From Pedobacter panaciterrae (GTDB taxonomy: Bacteria > Bacteroidota > Bacteroidia > Sphingobacteriales > Sphingobacteriaceae), in the NCBI RefSeq assembly GCF_001636695.1, contig NZ_LGEL01000028.1, positions 1 to 64,000 of the forward strand: a DNA stretch of 64,000 nt, written 5' to 3'. This document shows positions 61,750 to 64,000 of this stretch, piece by piece. The first letter of the stretch is position 1. Each line of letters opens with the position of its first letter. The notes beneath the pieces are model-generated. The model saw only the letters and a list, made by a program, of their open reading frames with translations. It searched no databases and had not been told where the DNA came from. The translations under genes and the position numbers were made by a program.

Positions 61750-64000
61750 ATGAATAAAAATTTTACTAAAGCAATCTTTACATTTTTATTGCTATGTACT
61801 ACGTTATTGATGGCGCAGGCACAAAATGTAACCATTAGTGGAACTGTTACGGATAAGGCCACTAAGGAACCAATACCAGGTGTTGGGATTACTGTTAAAG
61901 GAACTACAATAGCAACCGCCACTAACATGAGCGGCAAGTATGTGCTTGCAGTTAAGCAGGCCGCCCCATTTACAATCGTTATTTCTTATGTTGGGTACGC
62001 TTCAATTGAGAAGGAAGTTGCAGGAAATACCTCGAATTTAGACTTTGAGATAGAAACAGCAACTGTTTTAGGTCAGGAAGTGGTTATTTCTGCATCCAGA
62101 ACTCCGGAGAGGATCCTGGAGTCTCCGGTATCTGTAGAAAGGATGGGGCCTGCGGCGCTAAAGGAACTATCTGCACCATCATTTTACGATGCGTTAAATA
62201 ATATGAAAGGGGTTGAAATCAGTACCCAGAGTTTAACCTTTAAATCAATAAATACCCGGGGATTTAATTCGAATGGGAATACCCGTTTTAATCAATTTGT
62301 TGATGGAATGGATAATCAGGCACCGGGATTAAACTTCTCTGTAGGAAATATTATCGGTGTTTCTGATCTTGATCTGGATAATGTTGAATTATTACCAGGA
62401 GCTTCTTCAGCACTGTATGGTGCGGGCGGTATAAGCGGTACCATGCTTATGACTTCAAAAAGTCCTTTTGATTATCAGGGAGCAAGCTTTTCTTATAAGT
62501 CAGGTATTAATCACTTAAATGATGACAATACCGGAAATCAACAGTATAATCAGCTGGATGTACGTTTGGCAAAAGCCTGGAATAATAAATTCGCTGTAAA
62601 AGCCACTTTCTCATTCCTTCAGGCAAAAGACTGGCAGGCAGATAACTATAGCAATTTTGATCGTAATGCCCGTGCTTTTAAGGCAGGCGACAGGCAATCA
62701 GACCCTGCTTATGATGGTATAAATGTATATGGTGATGAAACAGCCCAAAATATGAGGGGAGTTGCACAGAGTGTTTTATCTGGTGTAACCAATGCAGCAC
62801 TTCCTCTTATTGCTCAGCAGGCATTAGGACTTCCTGGGCCTGCAAATGCTGCACAAATTGAGGCTTTTAGGGCACTGCCGATATCGCAAAGCATCATCAA
62901 TGGATTTTTATCAACCAATTCTGTTTCACAACCATTTTATCTGGGCTTAAACACTCCTGGTTTATTGCCTAATCAGGAAGTAACAAGAACGGGATATAAC
63001 GAGAATGTATTGGTCGACTATAATACTCAATCCTTAAAAACCTCCGGATCCCTGCATTATAAGTTTACACCTACAATAGAGGCTATAGCCCAGGCAAACT
63101 GGGGTACAGGAACTTCTGTTTATACAGGTTCAGACAGATACGCATTACGCAATTTTAGCATTGGTCAGTATAAATTAGAGTTAAAAGGACAAGACTTCTT
63201 TTTGAGGGGATACACTACTCAGGAGCGTTCCGGAGATTCTTATATTTCTTCTATACTTGGTGCCTTTTTGAATGAGGCTTCGAAAAAATCGCAGGACTGG
63301 TTCCCTCAGTATATAGGAACTTATATTGGTGCGAAAGTTACAAATCCGGGAATTACTGATGCACAGGCTCATGCCGCTGCAAGAAATGCAGCCGATCAGG
63401 GACGTCTGGTGCCGGGTACCCCACAGTTTGATGCTGCAAAAGATCAAATAATCAACAGTACAATTGCTTCGGGAACAGGTGCGAAATTCAATGATAAAAC
63501 CAATTTGTACCATTATGAGGGTATGTATAATTTCTCAAATGCACTTAATAATGTAGTTGAATTACAGGTTGGAGGTTCATACAGAATTTACCAGTTGCGT
63601 TCAGGAGGAACCATTTTTGATGATCTTAACGATAAAATTGATATAAATGAATATGGTGCATTTGCCCAGATAGCTAAAAAAATGTTTGATGATAAATTCA
63701 AACTGGCTGTATCAGGCAGGTATGATAAAAGCTCCAACTTTGATGGCCGTTTTACACCAAGAGTATCAGGAGTACTTACCGTGGCTCCAGACAACAATAT
63801 CAGGGTGTCTTTCCAAACCGGTTACCGGAATCCAACAACGCAGAACCAGTACATTGATTTGTCGGTAGCAGGTGGTTTACAAAGGTTAATCGGGGGTATA
63901 CCAAGCATGTTAAATAAGTATAACATGCTTACAACAAATGTTCCTTATACTGATGTAAGTTATCGCGCATTTCTTGGATCTGTAGCAGCCGGTACACCTG
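61750..64000 (+). CDS. TonB-dependent receptor, 3' end beyond the window
   Basis: The frame opens at ATG 61750 and stays open to the window end (750 codons). It has a signal peptide (MNKNFTKAIFTFLLLCTTLL, then MAQA), a CarboxypepD_reg-like domain (ISGTVTDKATKEPIPGVGIT, about 28-110) and a plug (about 120-245, VVISASRTPERILESPVSVE and ELLPGASSALYGAGGISGTM). The start of a barrel follows. It lacks an STN domain and is a single-receptor type rather than SusC with a SusD partner in view. It imports an unknown ligand across the outer membrane with TonB energy. It is divergent from the penicillin acylase gene. Confidence 0.92.
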   Translation, partial: MNKNFTKAIFTFLLLCTTLLMAQAQNVTISGTVTDKATKEPIPGVGITVKGTTIATATNMSGKYVLAVKQAAPFTIVISYVGYASIEKEVAGNTSNLDFEIETATVLGQEVVISASRTPERILESPVSVERMGPAALKELSAPSFYDALNNMKGVEISTQSLTFKSINTRGFNSNGNTRFNQFVDGMDNQAPGLNFSVGNIIGVSDLDLDNVELLPGASSALYGAGGISGTMLMTSKSPFDYQGASFSYKSGINHLNDDNTGNQQYNQLDVRLAKAWNNKFAVKATFSFLQAKDWQADNYSNFDRNARAFKAGDRQSDPAYDGINVYGDETAQNMRGVAQSVLSGVTNAALPLIAQQALGLPGPANAAQIEAFRALPISQSIINGFLSTNSVSQPFYLGLNTPGLLPNQEVTRTGYNENVLVDYNTQSLKTSGSLHYKFTPTIEAIAQANWGTGTSVYTGSDRYALRNFSIGQYKLELKGQDFFLRGYTTQERSGDSYISSILGAFLNEASKKSQDWFPQYIGTYIGAKVTNPGITDAQAHAAARNAADQGRLVPGTPQFDAAKDQIINSTIASGTGAKFNDKTNLYHYEGMYNFSNALNNVVELQVGGSYRIYQLRSGGTIFDDLNDKIDINEYGAFAQIAKKMFDDKFKLAVSGRYDKSSNFDGRFTPRVSGVLTVAPDNNIRVSFQTGYRNPTTQNQYIDLSVAGGLQRLIGGIPSMLNKYNMLTTNVPYTDVSYRAFLGSVAAGTP

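Overview
The window reads as chromosomal DNA of a Bacteroidota bacterium, most likely a Pedobacter-like member of the Sphingobacteriaceae. The evidence is a SusC/SusD receptor pair driven by an ECF sigma/FecR system, a CzcA-type pump fused to its outer-membrane channel, DUF6266-type proteins, an Hc1-like histone, promoters of the TAnnTTTG type, weak ribosome binding sites and a DAP-type murein pathway. The first 20 bases are a transposase sequencing adapter, so position 1 is a contig end and not biology. No rRNA, tRNA or CRISPR was seen.

Layout. 1-4306: exopolysaccharide genes (truncated GT4 glycosyltransferase, Wzc-like tyrosine kinase/co-polymerase, GT2 glycosyltransferase). 4318-8769: an ECF sigma factor with a membrane partner that ends in a beta-barrel-like domain, a small lipoprotein, an unknown secreted protein and a sulfatase. 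8855-14862: a heavy-metal efflux operon (Cys-rich peptide, CzcA-CzcC fusion, CzcB adaptor). 15151-16104: an outer-membrane transporter-like protein. 16487-27425: ECF sigma, glycosidase-like and VOC genes, FecR anti-sigma, STN-type SusC, SusD, TlpA-like thioredoxin and a DsbD-N-like protein. By eye, the part from about 21225 to 26920 is more AT-rich than its surroundings. 27454-31699: an accessory stretch of small unknown genes, an AraC-type regulator, a decayed ORF6N/RhuM-type gene, a Crp-like regulator and two DUF6266 paralogues around a 34-bp tandem array.

31848-50331 is the conserved core: gap, a GNAT gene and pgk, a strong terminator, then a tightly overlapping division and cell-wall cluster, mraZ-rsmH-ftsL-ftsI-murE-mraY-murD-ftsW-murG-murC-ftsQ-ftsA-ftsZ, preceded by a set of MraZ-box-like repeats. 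murF and ddl are absent from it. It is followed by an alpha-oxoamine-synthase-like gene, the histone-like gene, dapA-ligA, an AcpH-like gene, tyrS, and an operon of penicillin acylase, a small membrane protein and a LuxE-like protein. The window ends inside a TonB-dependent receptor.

The most unusual signal is a dispersed palindromic element with about 30-bp arms of the CGTCATCTCGACG type, found at six places. Four copies are intergenic, and each lies next to, or within about 45 bp of, a short tandem-repeat array of unrelated sequence. Two copies sit inside the FecR gene, in the only forward frame of the left arm without a stop codon, at the two inter-domain linkers. This resembles the protein-coding palindromic elements known from Rickettsia.
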